Below, piece after piece: positions 34,801-47,989 of a stretch of 64,000 nucleotides of DNA. Below the pieces are notes generated by a model that was not told where the DNA came from, ran no database searches, and saw only the letters and a program-made list of their open reading frames with translations. How positions within the stretch are numbered: position 1 is the stretch's first letter; each line of letters opens with the position of its first letter. The translations under genes were made by a program, and so were the position numbers. Source of the stretch: Takakia lepidozioides (taxonomy: Eukaryota > Streptophyta > Takakiopsida > Takakiales > Takakiaceae); the NCBI GenBank assembly GCA_030704615.1, contig CM060733.1, positions 69,070,001-69,134,000 of the forward strand, read 5' to 3'.

Positions 34801-35550
34801 TGTCTTGATCTTCTTAGCGATCTACTTTAGCTTACTTCCCTTCTCTTCTCAGCGGCTTAGTCTTAGTTTGCGGCTGATGCCTCTTGGGGTCCTCGGACTT
34901 GGCCTCTCCAGGACTTTGAACATTTTATGACATCTCACCATTTGTACTCCCTACACGGTTTTCCTAGCCAGGGGTTTTGTCCTCGGCCCAACTTGCAGGT
35001 GCCAGGTTTTTCCTTGGTAGGTTTTTCACCCAGCAGTGGAGGGTGATATTTTCCCATTATTATTTGTTTTCCTTCACGGAGCTCAGGATTTTTCGTGGGG
35101 GGTAGGCTTCACAGATGTAAAGCCCCATACTTGCCCGTTTCATCCAAAACGGCGATACACATCCATAATATAATTTTTTGGCGTATAAAGCCGTTAATCC
35201 GTTACAATGATGTCTAGGTTAGGGTTAGTTTAGGCCGGTGGCTTGATCCTGGCCCTTCATCAGATCTAGGGCTACAAGGCAGCGTTGTGGGCTCTGGCCT
35301 ATGATACCTCGCCACACGGCAGGCCACCATGGTTAGGGCTTTTGTATAAAGACGGCGCCCTGACACAAGGTCAGGGCGGTGTATTCAGGTGTTAGTGTAT
35401 ATATGATTTGGGTGTACAAACTTTGGATGAGAGCTCTTGTGTGTGTCAGATCCACTCGCTTGATCCCCCTCTCGCGCATTGCCTGCTCTTTCGCTTGCCC
35501 CCCTTGTTGTGAAAACACGTTTCTTGAGAGGAAGGGAGTATATGCTTCAG
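34801..35550 (+). repeat. Probable 3' LTR of the truncated gypsy element
   Basis: A purine-rich tract (GGAGGGGCGCACGGTGGGG, about 34778-34796) is followed by TGTCTTGATC, the expected start of an LTR. A TATAAAGA box lies near 35345 and promoter-like sequence follows. No second copy exists in the window, so the 3' boundary (about 35550) is a guess. 34604-34777 is the degenerate end of pol. Confidence 0.5.
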
Positions 35551-35587
35551 GCTCGTTTTGAGGCTTCACAAGAGACTATTTCGAGGC

Positions 35588-36887
35588 CAACATACGATTA
35601 AGGATCCTATGCGTTTGTGGCACATGGATTGTAAGTTTTTTGGTCCCTTACGCGTCTTATGTAAAGTAAGTTGCTTATTGAACTTGCATGTTCCAACTTT
35701 GGGTAGCTCAGTGTATCAAAAAAGAATTGAAAGTTCAAACCTTGGACTCACCAATTTATTGGTTGGGACTGGGTCAGCATACGACAAGTTGTGCAAATGG
35801 GGGTTTCGGCTGCATGGTGGGATAGATGGAGCCACCCACTTTGTTCTTTGGCTTCAGGTGGCTCTGTGGTAGAAGCAAGAAACATTGTACGCAGGTTATG
35901 CAGAGGCTATTCGTAAGTATGGACACCCAATACGGATAAGGTCTGATTTTGCAAAGGAGCACGCACTCGTTCATGCTGATATTGAACAAGCACAACATGA
36001 GGTGCATCGGCCCTTTTTGAAAGGTTCTTCTGTACACAACCAACGTATTGAGCATTTTTGGAGGCAAGTATGGACACATGGGGCATTCTTTTACAAACAC
36101 TTGTTTGAGGCCATGGAGAGAGAAGGCAATTTAAATACAGACAACCAATGGCATATGAGCTCTCTTACAACAATGTTTCTACCGATGATTGAAGGCGATA
36201 TAGAGCTACTCGTTTTGTGGTGGAATTACCACAAGGTGAGGAAGATCACACAAAACGGGAGGGATTTGACTTCACATGTTCCAGCGGTGGTTTTTCAAGC
36301 TGAGGAACGCGAGCAAGGGTAAGCCTCGTTGGTAACTGGCAAGGTTATGTTTCACATTTTAAAAGATAGGATGTGTGTGCTTTGATCATTTGTCATGATT
36401 TCTCATAAGTTGCAATTGTTGTGCTTGTAGGTTAGTACGGCCACTTGTATACAATCCCAACGAGGATATTCATGGTGTTGTTGGTCTTCTTGATCATGTG
36501 CAACCTCCTATGGAAGATGAAGCTGAAGAAGATGAAGGCTATGTCCGAGACCATGATCCGTTGTTGGCAATTGCTCAGGTTGGGTTCTTTTCCTGCATCT
36601 CTAATTCTCCATTTGATAAATCAGCTAGTACCAATGACTTACCAACTTCAATTGTTTGAAAGCAGGAAGCAGCTTCACTTCGTGATAGAGCATATGAAGC
36701 TGCAATGGAACACATGAAAGAGTTGGAACGACGGTATTTGCTACATTTGACGTTAATGATGGAGTGTAGAGCGGCATCAGTATTTGATGAGGGGATACGT
36801 GCTTACTTGGAGGGTATTGGAGAAGAGGCAACTGCAGAGAGACAAGTGGCTGCTCGTCTTTTATTGGAGGCAATGGTAGATCCGTAG
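35588..36887 (+). pseudogene. Integrase-core (DDE) protein, spliced, one in-frame stop
   Basis: Four exons fit: about 35568-35626 (RGQHTIKDPMRLWHMD), 35778-36318, 36431-36578 and 36666-36887. Introns are GTAAGT...CAG, GTAAGC...TAG and GT...CAG with consistent phases. The core carries a DDE/DDD-type triad: WHMD, IRSDFAKEH and RIEHFW, plus LHGGIDG and SVHNQR. This is the arrangement of the eukaryotic integrase-core family related to retroviral and IS-type integrases. The C-terminus is acidic, then helical (AAMEHMKELERRYLL). An in-frame TAG at 35870 (LW*KQETLY) may be a Gln codon changed by C-to-T. It lies just after an LTR-like region. Domesticated gene or DNA transposon remnant; no terminal repeats found. 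Confidence 0.65.
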
Positions 36888-39800
36888 TTGACATTGTTGG
36901 GTATCTAAAGCTATGTAGCAAATCCCAGGAAGGGACAATTCATGACCACATGACATTCTGGGGTGCCTGAGAGGGCTCAAACCAAGAGGGCAACAAAAAC
37001 ACAAGGTTAAAATTCAACTATTCATATTGTGGCAGCAACTGGTTCACCATCAGTACTGGTGGCTTTATTGGAAATGGATTGCTATCAACAAATTTGATTC
37101 TACCTTCCAAACAGCCTTGTTCCAACCATTCTAAAGTGGTAAGCATCCTCCATTTTCTGCCCACAAGTTGGGGAACATGGGTTCTATTTTACAATGCAGA
37201 AGTGACCAATCCCCCTTGGAGGTAGGAAAGCTAGTTCCCTATCTGGGCTGTGCCCAAGTGCCTAAAGTCATAGAGGCATTCCAGGAGTCGACTGTTCTGT
37301 CAAAGGCTGTTCTGTCAAAGGCATGCCCCCAAGACACCAATAACCTCAGAAATGAAGAGGCCCAGGAAAATTTGCCTTGAAACCAGTTAAAAACAAATCA
37401 AACTTCTTCATTAGAAGCTCCTATGGTGAGATTTCCCTTGCAGCGAAAAGAGAGAGTGTCAAACCTACACGCTAACAAGGAATGGCATGCAAGTCCTAGA
37501 AACTAGAAATACACAGTAAATGAGGTGGGTGTAGTGAAGCTATTTACCACAGCACTGCTTTGAGAGGTTGTCGTGTTTCCAGATTCCATTACATTTGCAT
37601 GTTCATTAGCCATCTGTCATGCCCGAGTCATCAGACAACACTCCCTTACATGTACTCTCACTGACAAGACCTCATTGGCCACTTACTATCTATTAGGAAA
37701 GTTGTAGCAATGGTTACTCACCCTCATTAGTCAACTCTGTGCAAAACTGGGTTAAGCTTAGAATGGAAGGAAGTTTGTTGGTCCAAGCTTATTTTCACTA
37801 AAGACCTTTGCTTTGACAAGTTCCCCTTACTACTGCTGTTTGTCTTGGGACGTAAGTCTGCAGTGCCCAATTCTACAGAATATCGCATCAATTGGCAATG
37901 ATGAACATTAAGTGGGTGGTTCAAACAACTTCACAAATCTTTACACTGAAATCATAACAAACGACACACAATGGCTAGTCAAATGAGATCATGGTACATC
38001 ACTAGACAGTAGCAGATTGTTTCCATAGTGATGCATCACAATACCAAAGGCTGTATGTATATCTCTTTGCAAAATAAAACATACAGCCTGACTTAAAGCG
38101 CCAACTGATCAAATGGGAGTTTAACTCACTCCCTGAGCTCATGGCCAGGACCCACTATCTGAGGTATGACAACAGGATAACCTGATTAAGCTTACAGTAA
38201 AGAAAACTGAAGAACTACAAAGATAACCCCGATCAATATGTTTCAATTTTGACTTGTTAACTTAACCTCAACTGGTGCCTGTAATAAATCCCTGGAAGCA
38301 TGGAAGTCTGAATTTCTGCTAGCCAAAGGGTAGTCCATTTTATTGATCTGCTAAAGGTATGATTGATGATAATAGTACTCTGTTAAGAACAACACTGAAG
38401 GGCTTAAGGTTTAAATTTGCTTACTCTATTGAGAGGAGGACCCCCAAGAGAGGGAATGCCCTGGTGTAAAATGTACTCCGCATCAATCACTCCCACTTTT
38501 TCACTGCGCTTACCCTGGTGTCATAAGACAAGATCCTTCAGCGCCAACTTTGCCCAAAAAGTCGTATGGGACGCTACAGTGACCTGGCTCTCTAGAGGGG
38601 CACTTGTTTCTTGGGAATGAATTGGACACCGAAAGCCTGCAATTTGCTGCCTTCCTAGCCAAATGATTTCCCCAGGGAACATGAGTCATCAAGCACATAT
38701 CCCATCCCACAGCACCCACTGGTCCCCATCAGTGCTAGGTAGCTGAGGGTCTGAAATTCCAGCCATTATGGGTGCAGGGCAGCAGGTCAGAAACTTTTCA
38801 ACAGAGAGCCCTTGCCCAGAGGATCTGAAGTGGCCAAGCCCGGAGGTAGGTCTGCACGGAAACCAGTGGTATTACTCAAGTTCTTCGGATTTTCAAAGAT
38901 ATTTCACTAGTAAACTACGTATGCCAAAAGCCAAGGCAGGTGGAGAAAACTACTTCTCCACCATCCCCATATGAAGGTCCAATTGCCTTCAGTGCACAAA
39001 GGGGAAGTTACCTGGACACAGTAGCCAAGCTTGAAGTCCATGCCCCAGCCATGAATGAGATCATTCTAATTTTTGATCAGCCCACAAGCGAAACAACCAC
39101 AGGATCCCTAAAGTATAAAACATAACCCTCAAGAAGATGGCTGCAAACTAGAATTCACATGATGGAGGTGGTTTTTACTGTTTAACAGTGTATGCCACCA
39201 GAGATGTACTACTGCACAGTGAAAGCAGACAGACACCTGTTGTCACTGTCTAGACAGTGGCTTTCGAATTTAGGTTCATTTTGCCTCTTGACACCTCCTC
39301 TTTCTGTGGGTCCCACCTTTTTCTCTCTCTGCCTGTTGCTTTCAGATATAGAGGCAAATCTGACAAAATCTTACATCGACTGCACACTCTCTTGGTACAG
39401 ATTCGATCTATGCTTGAAGCAAATTCGATGAGTAAAACATCAGAACTTGTCAGCAAAAGAGGCATCATTTGTAGAAGGCATCCAACTTGTTTCCTTCCTT
39501 GAGCGCTGTATATTTATGTATTATCATTGTGGAGTACCATTATCTGATGAAAGATTGACTCACTGTATCATGTGTACCTGGATCATGTACCAAGCACTCT
39601 GCCAGGCGGACTTAGTAAAAACTTGTGCCATTACCTCCACCCACCTGCACATTGCATGACTTCCCACTTTAGATGAGCAGGAGGAAAGAAGAGAGGGGAT
39701 GGAGAGGCAAAAAAGAGAAATGTATGGGATCACCTAACCTGTACAGGGGGGGGCAGTACTATCTGTACACCACCATGTGCCCCGAAACTTGTAAAACCAT

Positions 39801-40320
39801 CTGTTTCAAACCAATCAGCAGACAATGCAGCAATCGCACAGTAAGAAGTTTGCCACCGAGAAGTTCTCACTTTTCAGACATTGTTTTGATCAGACAAAAA
39901 GAAGGGGGGTGGACGGAACACACACCCCAGACTGACCGCCCTCCAGATTTCATCAAATGCAGGACCTCCCATACAACCAAACAAATCAGACGCATACAAG
40001 AAGCGACAGAGTAGAGCAACACAATTGGCTTACAAACACCTGAGCCACCCGAGCCAACCAACCCAAACGTTGGCATATCTGAAGAATTTTGGATGCAAAA
40101 GACCAATCAACGGACTTGCCTGTGCACTCTTGCTCTTTGTATTGCGAACTGTGATGCGGTGATGAATATCGGGCGAAGCACACGAGCAGGCTGTGGAATG
40201 TCTAGTCCTTCCTCCTCCATGATTTCCAGATACCTGTCGACCTCAATATATTGCATCAGTAAGGGGATTGGTAAGCCCCATTGTCTCGGGTGATTTACTT
40301 GGAACAATCAAAACACCATT
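36888..40320. other. 3.4 kb without recognised genes
   Basis: Only short open frames on both strands (60-113 codons) with no family resemblance and no consistent splice pattern. Base composition is mixed and no tandem repeats stand out. I see nothing here I can name. Confidence 0.4.
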
Positions 40321-40324
40321 TTAA

Positions 40325-41110
40325 CCCTTAAGTTCCCAAGCGACCTGAATCGGGTCACTTTGAATTTGAGGTTCGACCTAATTTTTGCAGATCTAATCTG
40401 ATGGGGCCCACTCCTGAAGCTTTAATGACAAGGGATTTGTCTCGAGTATGATGCAAAAAAACAAAACTAAAAAAAAACAAAAGCTGCGACCTACAAAAAA
40501 TTATCTTAGATCTCTCATTTACGTTTTGGGCCTGAAAAGGGCTTGTTGACCGCTGACGTGGTAGGTAAACAAGCCCAAAACAGATTGCACTCCAAAGGCC
40601 ATTTTTGGCAGAAAATTAGCAATTTTGGAAAAAGCACTTCACCATGTGGTGTGTGAGCATTACATACACACATCCACCATTGGCTTTTAAAAAATTTGTA
40701 GAAAAAAAAGTACTTCATTTGGAGGCACATTTTCTCTTGTCAATTTTGAGATTTCAACCCCCATGTAATTGCATGCAAAGCAACCATAGGTGAAAAAATC
40801 TGTTGGACCTGCAATTTAGTGGGGTCATAGCCACTTGATTTGGAAATGGTGGGTCTTGGGGCAAGCAAAATTGGATAAAGCTAGGTTTTGATTTGGTCAA
40901 ACCAATTTCTTTCTCACTTTTTCTTTGGGACCTTATATTTGAGGTCCGGGCCAACGTTATAATCTCACAATTTCCACAGTGGACTTGGCTCATTTTTTGG
41001 TATGTCATGCATAAATGAGCTCCGCCCACTACTATAAGGCTGGAATCTCTGGATGATTTTTGGTAGGTTTCTAGGGGCAAAAGTCAAAAAAGGGCTTGGG
41101 AACCTAAGGG
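40325..41110. mobile_element. piggyBac-like non-autonomous element (MITE)
   Basis: A 786-bp segment flanked by TTAA on both sides (40321-40324 and 41111-41114). Its ends are inverted: CCCTTAAGTTCCCAAGC on the left and, reverse-complemented, CCCTTAGGTTCCCAAGC on the right, one mismatch in 17. TTAA duplication and a CCC-starting terminal repeat are the hallmarks of the piggyBac superfamily. No transposase frame lies inside, so it would depend on an element elsewhere. Confidence 0.8.
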
Positions 41111-42560
41111 TTAAGTAAATATGGACAAATAAGTAACACTGTTTTAAGTAAATATGGACAAAAGGATGAAATCTGGACATCTGTTAAATAATTGTAAATA
41201 ATTAATAAATATGGAAAAAAAAACTATATTCAATATTAACAATGCATTAAAGCTTATAATTTTGGATTTTCCCGGATTGGTCCGAAAAGTAGCATCGTCC
41301 TTTGCAAAATAAATGACAAGCAAGACACCTATGTTGAATTTGAGGAGAATCTGATCGCTAATGAGTATATTCACGGAGGGGAGACCTCCCGTGCACTCGA
41401 TAGGTAGTTTACGCGAAACGAATCATTCGATTACTACATGTCAATGGTGAGAGAAGATGATAGGAGCTTTCCCGTGAAAACGTAGCAAATGCATGTCAAT
41501 ATCATATAGGAAACAATGTAAGAGCTTTAAAACCACAATGGGTCGTGACTCAAAATTATTGGTAGCAACATTGGAATAATGTTTTTGAATTATTGAAACT
41601 TAAGGGATAGAAAAATCTTTGTCACATTGAGGACAAGAAATAACAAACGAAATGCATTGAACCGACAAATACAAGGTCAGATACCATGTCAAATACAATT
41701 TCAAGTACAATGTCAGCTTGCTGCAGGTGCTTTGAGATCTCCCCCCACCAGGGGAAATCTCCTCTGCTCAATACGAGAACCGTCGAGCCGTCAAATCAAA
41801 AGAAAATAAGATCTAGAAACATTCACATGAACTGGTCATCTAGAAATTAAAACTGTAAGGTAAGACAATAGTTATTTGTCACCCTCCGAATACCAAATAA
41901 GAATCCAGGAAATGCCGAATAGACGTCGAGACATAGAAGGGGAGACCTCCCGTGCTACAACTGAAATCAATAGCACAATCGCGAAAATGCAATTTAGAAC
42001 GTCGGCGTCATAAGGCGCCACCGTTAAAATCGGAGTAGTGAACGACATTCCGCAAGGGAAGATATGAAGGTTTTGGACCAGACAAAATCCTCATCATCTT
42101 CACAAAATGAAATTTTTTGCAAATCCTTACTATATTCGACAATGAGCTCCAACAAAAATATAATAATCATGATCGGAAATAGTCAAGTCACTGTAGCATG
42201 GGACATCTCCCGAGCACTATGTGTAAGGGAGAAAACCATCAACCACCATGGGAAATCGGCAGTCCGACATACGAAATGCGTGGAACCGTCAGACAGAAAC
42301 AAATAAAAATGTACAACCATTCACATCCACTGGCCATTCAAACATTCAAAATTTTGGAGATCAGAACAAAAGTTGTTTGTCCGCAGATAAAAAACAAATC
42401 CAGTAAATAATATTAAAAAAACACCGTGACATACCACGGGAGACCTCCCGTGTTACACCTGAAAATCAGTAACAACATCGCGAGGATACAGTTTACAAAG
42501 TCAGATTAAGAAAGGGCCGCCGACGTACATTCCGCTAGGAAAGAAAATACAATGTTCGGG
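41111..42560. repeat. Left half of host element C: degenerate repeats with GGGAGRYCTCCC palindromes
   Basis: Palindromic motifs of the form CACGGGAG(A/G)(C/T)CTCCCGTG or close variants occur near 41372, 41938, 42196 and 42435. Blocks around 41938-42060 and 42435-42545 are copies of each other (GACCTCCCGTG..., then CAATCGCG/AACATCGCG, then ACATTCCGC), giving a tandem period of about 495 bp. The sequence near 42175-42250 continues in similar form at 60415-60490, beyond element B, showing that B interrupts this repeat. A possible coding scrap near 41262-41395 (CKINDKQDTYVEFEENL) cannot be assigned. Confidence 0.65.
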
Positions 42561-42990
42561 AGGGAAGCTAGCGCGTGAGCGCACTCACGCTTAGCGGACT
42601 AAGCCTGAGCAGACTTCGTTAAGGGTGAGCAGATTTCCTAAGTGTGAGCAGATTTCCTAAGTGTGAGCACATTTCTTAAGCGTGAGCATAGAATGAAAGT
42701 GGAGCCTATAGCCGTGGGAAAAGCAGAACCTTTTGCCGTGGGAAAAGCAGAACCTTTTGCCGTGGGGACGACGTTTATGGTTTATGGGGGCAACATACGC
42801 AAGACATGAATGGAAATTTGAGAGTAATGCAAGACAAAATCCGTACGGATGAATGGGTTTGTGGAATGGATGAATGTAGGATGAATATAGGATGAATGTT
42901 GGATGAATGTTGGATGGTTACAGGATGAATGTAGGATGAATGATGGGACGTCAAAATACAGATGAATATACAATGGATGAGACCAATGAC
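42561..42990 (+). repeat. Left terminal inverted-repeat region of element B
   Basis: Layered short repeats: GCTAGCGCGTGAGCGCACTC-type terminus (42567-42590), GTGAGCA(GA) copies at about 42608, 42625, 42643, 42663 and 42682, CCGTGGGA(A) at 42712, 42736 and 42760, then GGATGAATG-type units at 42848-42950. The same layers occur in the mirrored order at the right end. Confidence 0.65.
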
Positions 42991-43331
42991 ATCTTGGTTG
43001 AAAGAACTCGAACGATTTTCGACGTTCACGTATCTTGTGTTCAAAACAGTATACATGTCGTATAAACAATGCCAGTAGTGAAGGTCCATGTAAGACTGGG
43101 GTATATTTAGAACGCACGGTCGAATTTAGAAAGTGTACAAAGTGTAGAAAGTGTACAAAGCATTGCCATTCATTTGATCATGACGTGGGGTAGGAGATGG
43201 CTTCTGAGTCAAGATAGTGCTGCCATCAAACAGCCTGAAGCTTTTTCCATACAAAGGCGCGACTTTGTCATCTGTCACCGGACGACACAAAAAAGCAGCC
43301 CAGACTTTGCAAGGTCATGCTCGAGAACATC

Positions 43332-46300
43332 TCAAACTCGTGCAGTACTATCTCGCTCAAGTAGTGTCATAACATCAGCTGGCCCTATCGTACATTGGTG
43401 AATGTATGTGTCTCTTTTTGGATCACAAAACATCCTCTGAATGTACATGTAGTACAAATGTTTGCATGGCACAAATTTACCTCTCTTTCCTAGAGAACTA
43501 GAGATTGTGTTTTTGAAGTCTGGGCAAGTGCAATCCGGGAAATTGGAAACTGTTACCTCGTACGCCCTGTTGTGAAGAACAGATCCCATCGTCACCATAC
43601 TATACACCCGTCCGTAGCCTGGTGGGGGAACATCGACAACGTGGGTGATCCGACACTGAAGGGTTTTCGTTGATTCAATCTTGCACTCGTGCTTTGCACC
43701 TGCCTCAACCCGCCGGACCACCTTTCCGTTTCTTTTCGTAGGCCAATCGTTGCCAAGTGGATGGCGCACAGGAAACGGGGAAGGGAAATCATGCGAAGAA
43801 TTAACCGTCATGACAGTTGGTCCTCTTGGGAGCCGAAATCCTGCATCTTCCATCATGTCAATTTCCTGAGTAGATAGTGTAGTTCCCATCTTAACTGGCC
43901 AAACGTTTGGGATTTGAGGTTTGCTTATCACCGAATCACAGACAGTTCCCATCACGCAACGTTTCATGTCATCAGGACAAAATCAAAACTTGTGAAGCCT
44001 GGCCTCCCGCGCACTATAATGCTTGAACAACCCTGTGAAAGTTGGGGCTGGAGTCCCTGTTGGGGCTCTTCAAATCATAGATGTGCACTTCACAAAGGAC
44101 GTTGCCCTGATAGCGGAACATTTCACCTTTGAGCCTTACGGAGTTCGTTCTATGTGCCACAGCGCGTCTGCACAATCAGACTCCTGGATGGGCAGCAGGT
44201 TCACCCCTTCTTCCCGTGTAGTTGTAGTTGTCGACTCCGTGAACTCTATCGAGGAAGATTCACCCACAAAGGATGTTGCGTGCACGAAAGTGGGTGGCAC
44301 GGGCACACGTGGCACCGAAAAGTTATCCCTATTATGTCGATGTGAATCCCCGTCCGATCCCGGAGGGGTGTCCAGTTTGCGCTTGCATGAACCGAATCTC
44401 TCCTCACCTTCCAGATGAGGATGTTTGGATTGCAAAGGTGTTCCCATTGTGCATTCGTTTACAACCTTTGTCATTCTAACAGGATTCTTGCATCTGTTTG
44501 CAGCCCTCAACTGCAACTCCGCCCTGTCTGACCCCTTACCAGAACCGCGTCCACGAAGGAAATCCCGGTACCGTGTTTGTTGCGAAGCACTCGGACCATG
44601 TCATCCGAAGTGGCAACGTACAGGTCCCGTCCGTTCTTGCCGGATTGCGCATTCCACACACTATGCACAGTTTCGGATAGATTACAAGAAGACATATCCG
44701 CTATGTCCTCCAGAGACATATTCTGCACACAATATTCTTTCCATTTATTAGTGTACTTCAAAAGCTAATAGCATTGAAGAAAAGACACGTCAACAGGGGT
44801 AACACCGCAAATTGAACTCTTGCAAGCATTGGAAATTTAGAAGGGACCTTACTCTTGTCATGAATCCTCCCCACTGTTTGTATCTGAAGTGCCAGAATCC
44901 CATCTAGTCGTCAAGTTCTTTGAGGCCATCCTGACTTGCTGCATCGGAGGAGTACCACCATGCCCTTATAGTTTGGTATAAGGAGTTTGCTTCGATCTCG
45001 CTTGTCGCATCTTTATACAGCCGACAGAGTCTCATGTGTTCCTCCTGCAACTCTGGTTTTATGCAATTCTTAGTGTGCCTTCGGAGGGACTGAGTCCAAT
45101 GGAACAGGCAAGTGCGCTCCCTGCCCACCATGGTATTTTCGGATCACCACTTCCAAAAACAGACCGGACTGCATTCCAATTTGCCTGCGCGCTATCGGCC
45201 ATAAACCCATGAAAATTTGGATCTGAGACACCATGATTCCTCATGACTTTCACAAGGGACTTCCACATCAGGATTTGAGACTCGGTGTCTTCGGATTGCA
45301 TGTCACACACTGCAATTGTCATAACCCTTTGGTAAGAAGGATCGTACACATGGGCAGCCATGGTTGTCCAGCCCTTCACACGTTTCACATGATTAAACAT
45401 GAGCCAGGATTTCTGGAGATCGCCACCGGGCTGCATTCTGCGGACCAAGCTAACTCCACTTCCCTCCGCAACTGTGAACATCTTGAATAAGAACACTTTC
45501 AATGACCCCTGACCAGGGAAAACATTGTCTTGAATGAAGTCGTACATGCTTCTCCGCTTCAATTCCAGGATGCTATCCACATAACCTGCGCTCCCTGTTC
45601 CCATTCTGAGTGCGTTGATCTGGTTGCGTACATTTGGTGAACTAAGGGTCGAGAAATAGTCCATAACCACGTCCAGTTTCTCGATGTTCTCTTCCGCTCC
45701 TCCAAGAATGTGTTTTTGCAAGAAGCTTTTGCTTGGAGAAAGTGCAATTGCAGATGGCGGTGCATAAGGAGCATTCTCCACCTCGTGCCGTAGAAGTCTC
45801 CGAATTGTTTCAAGACTTTCTCGACAATCCCCTTTCGACACGGGGTGGGTATGATTACCGAGATGAACACAAGCTCGGGTAAGGCCGCGAAAACGATGGA
45901 GCACATAGTACATGCGGGCCTTGCATGTGCCAATGCATGTTCGAGCTGTTTTGCAATATTTGCAGAGCAACGTCGTATTTTTAGGAGGTGGACACCCAAC
46001 CTCGAATGGGTTATCCGCGCAACCCTCCCACTCCGTCTCGTTTGGGGAGCCTCTCAATGCCAGACAATTGCAGGCTTCATTTCCACAACGTAGGTGCCCA
46101 ACACAGACTGATCTACGGAAAGACAAGCCATGAGGGTTATGTATATTGGTTGTCTTAGTTCGACACCAAGGGTGTCCATCGTGCTTCTTGTCCATCCCTT
46201 GCATGAGTCCCCCCAAACCTCCACATGACTTCAGAGGTGGCAGCTCAAAAACCACATCTCCATCAAATTCTGCGGGAAGGTATTTTGCTCTAACAATATT

Positions 46301-46905
46301 TATTGTCCCCCATGCAATTCCACGCACGTCACTTCTGCAGTTTGGCAAGCCTTTCATAGACTGCAACTTTGGAACGACACTGCCTATCTCCTGCAAATCT
46401 GGTTCTTCGAAAGAAGATAGATGTGTTGGAGGTGGTGGAATCTCATAGATGTCTTCGTCACCGGAGCTTTCCGAGAGATCGACAAAAGTCGTTGACGTGC
46501 TGGTGTCCTTTTTTTTATTGTAGCAGGTGTGAATGCCGGAGCCACCGAAGCGGCAGTTCTTGGAGTGAGTGTAGAACTTGCAGACAAACGTCGCTGATCC
46601 CCGTGCACGCGGTAAGTGCCTGCTGGAACTCTCCATTGTCTAACACGGTCATCGCATACGAATAGCTCCAGAATCATCATACTGTCGACCCTACCGGCGG
46701 AGTCGTGCACTTCTTTCTCCACATGCACAGTTCCAACTTGCAGATCCAAGCTTCTACAGAGGACATCCTCTCCCACGGTTGCCATCCCATTGGCGTCTGG
46801 CACTTTGGTGAGGGGGAGCAATTTGTAAGGACAGTAGAATTTTACCAAATCTCCTGTGAGAGCCATTCGTAAAGCAGAGAAGAGTACGGGAACAGTGTCC
46901 AACAA
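43332..46905 (-). pseudogene. Mutator-like transposase with SWIM zinc finger, copy B
   Basis: Read from 46905 downward. An N-terminal segment (CDDRVRQWRVPAGTYRV) is in a different frame and shifts near 46605 into the main frame. Next come Cys/His modules (FVCKFYTHSKNC; KHDGHPWC; CKYCKTARTC), then a DDE-type core: MTIAVCDMQSEDTESQ (about 45310) and HGFMADSAQANWNAV (about 45195). After a frameshift near 45130 comes TCLFHWTQSL, the C-x-H box. An in-frame TAG (about 44907) precedes WHFRYKQWGGFM. Further exons start at about 44765 and 44516, and the last (43967-43332) has a SWIM finger, CTCPDFKN...PCKHLYYMY, at about 43555-43440. This layout matches MULE/FAR1-like transposases, which cut and paste DNA in the nucleus. 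Two frameshifts and a stop mark it as probably inactive. Confidence 0.75.
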
Positions 46906-47342
46906 AGTGTGTCAGCACTGGAGCAACGAGCCGTACGTCTGGGGATAACATCAAACAACATGATCGACGCGCCCATACTAGAACGTTACTGCCGATGCAC
47001 GGCTAGGTGGATGAGCAGTTTCATTCCACCTTGCACCAGGCCATCTATCTTCATCCATCCACATCACCCATCTGACAAGGCATCTTATGTAATCAATAAC
47101 TGCTTGTATCCAACGGTTTTCTTCAGACACCAGCTGTCCAGCCACCCGTTCATTCTATCTTAAGATGTGATGTGTCATAAGTGAAGATGAAAAGCAAGTA
47201 GGATGAAATTGTTCTACTTGTTTTTCATTCATTTGTTTTGAATGAGCAGAGGACGTGGAGAAGACACCACCACCGAAGAGACAACCAAAAATTCCCCAGG
47301 AGCGTACTTCTGTTCTAAAACAACCTTATTTTAGCGCAACTC
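46906..47342. promoter_or_regulatory. Divergent intergenic region of element B
   Basis: About 440 bp separate the two head-to-head genes, so it must contain both promoters if they are expressed. No clear TATA box or repeat could be assigned. Confidence 0.3.
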
Positions 47343-47989
47343 TTGACCGTTAAGGGACGACGTGTCTTGCATGCAGATGGTCCACGCAACCCCGCTGCTT
47401 CTCCACGAAGCTGGCATCTTGGCGCAGTAGGGGAGGGGGAGAGACAAGTGATTTTCCTCTTTCTCGCAACATTTTTTCGCTCCCTCTCTGCAATCTTGGA
47501 TCCTGTCGATAGTGAGACTCCCTCTCGAGCTAGAAGAAGGCGCCGCCGAACTCTGTACTTCACATCTAGCAAACAAAGGTTGCGGGCAAAAGAGAGAATG
47601 AAGAAGATCCGAAGGGAACTCATGTTGGGAGAAGACACCGGGGTGGGACAGGCCGGAGGTCGAGAGGGAGGCAGAGGCTGAAGAGAGAGAGGCCGGAGGA
47701 GCTGGTGCGCGGCAGTCTCCAGAGGGTTTAGCCGCCGTGCAAGAGGAGCCAAACGAGCTTCAGTCTTTTGAGGGTGGAGAGGAGGAACCCTGGACCCGAC
47801 TCAGACAACAGTCCCCGATGGTTCGCGTAATGGAAGAGACAGCGGAGCTTGAAGTGCGTGGTTTTGTCACCCACCAGCCTGATCTTCTGGGACCGGTCCT
47901 CCCACACGAATTGAAGGAGATGAGTCAGACAGGAGGTGCGTCTTTGAGCGCTGCGAAGAAGCAAGCCGAGGTATGTATGACGTACTAAT

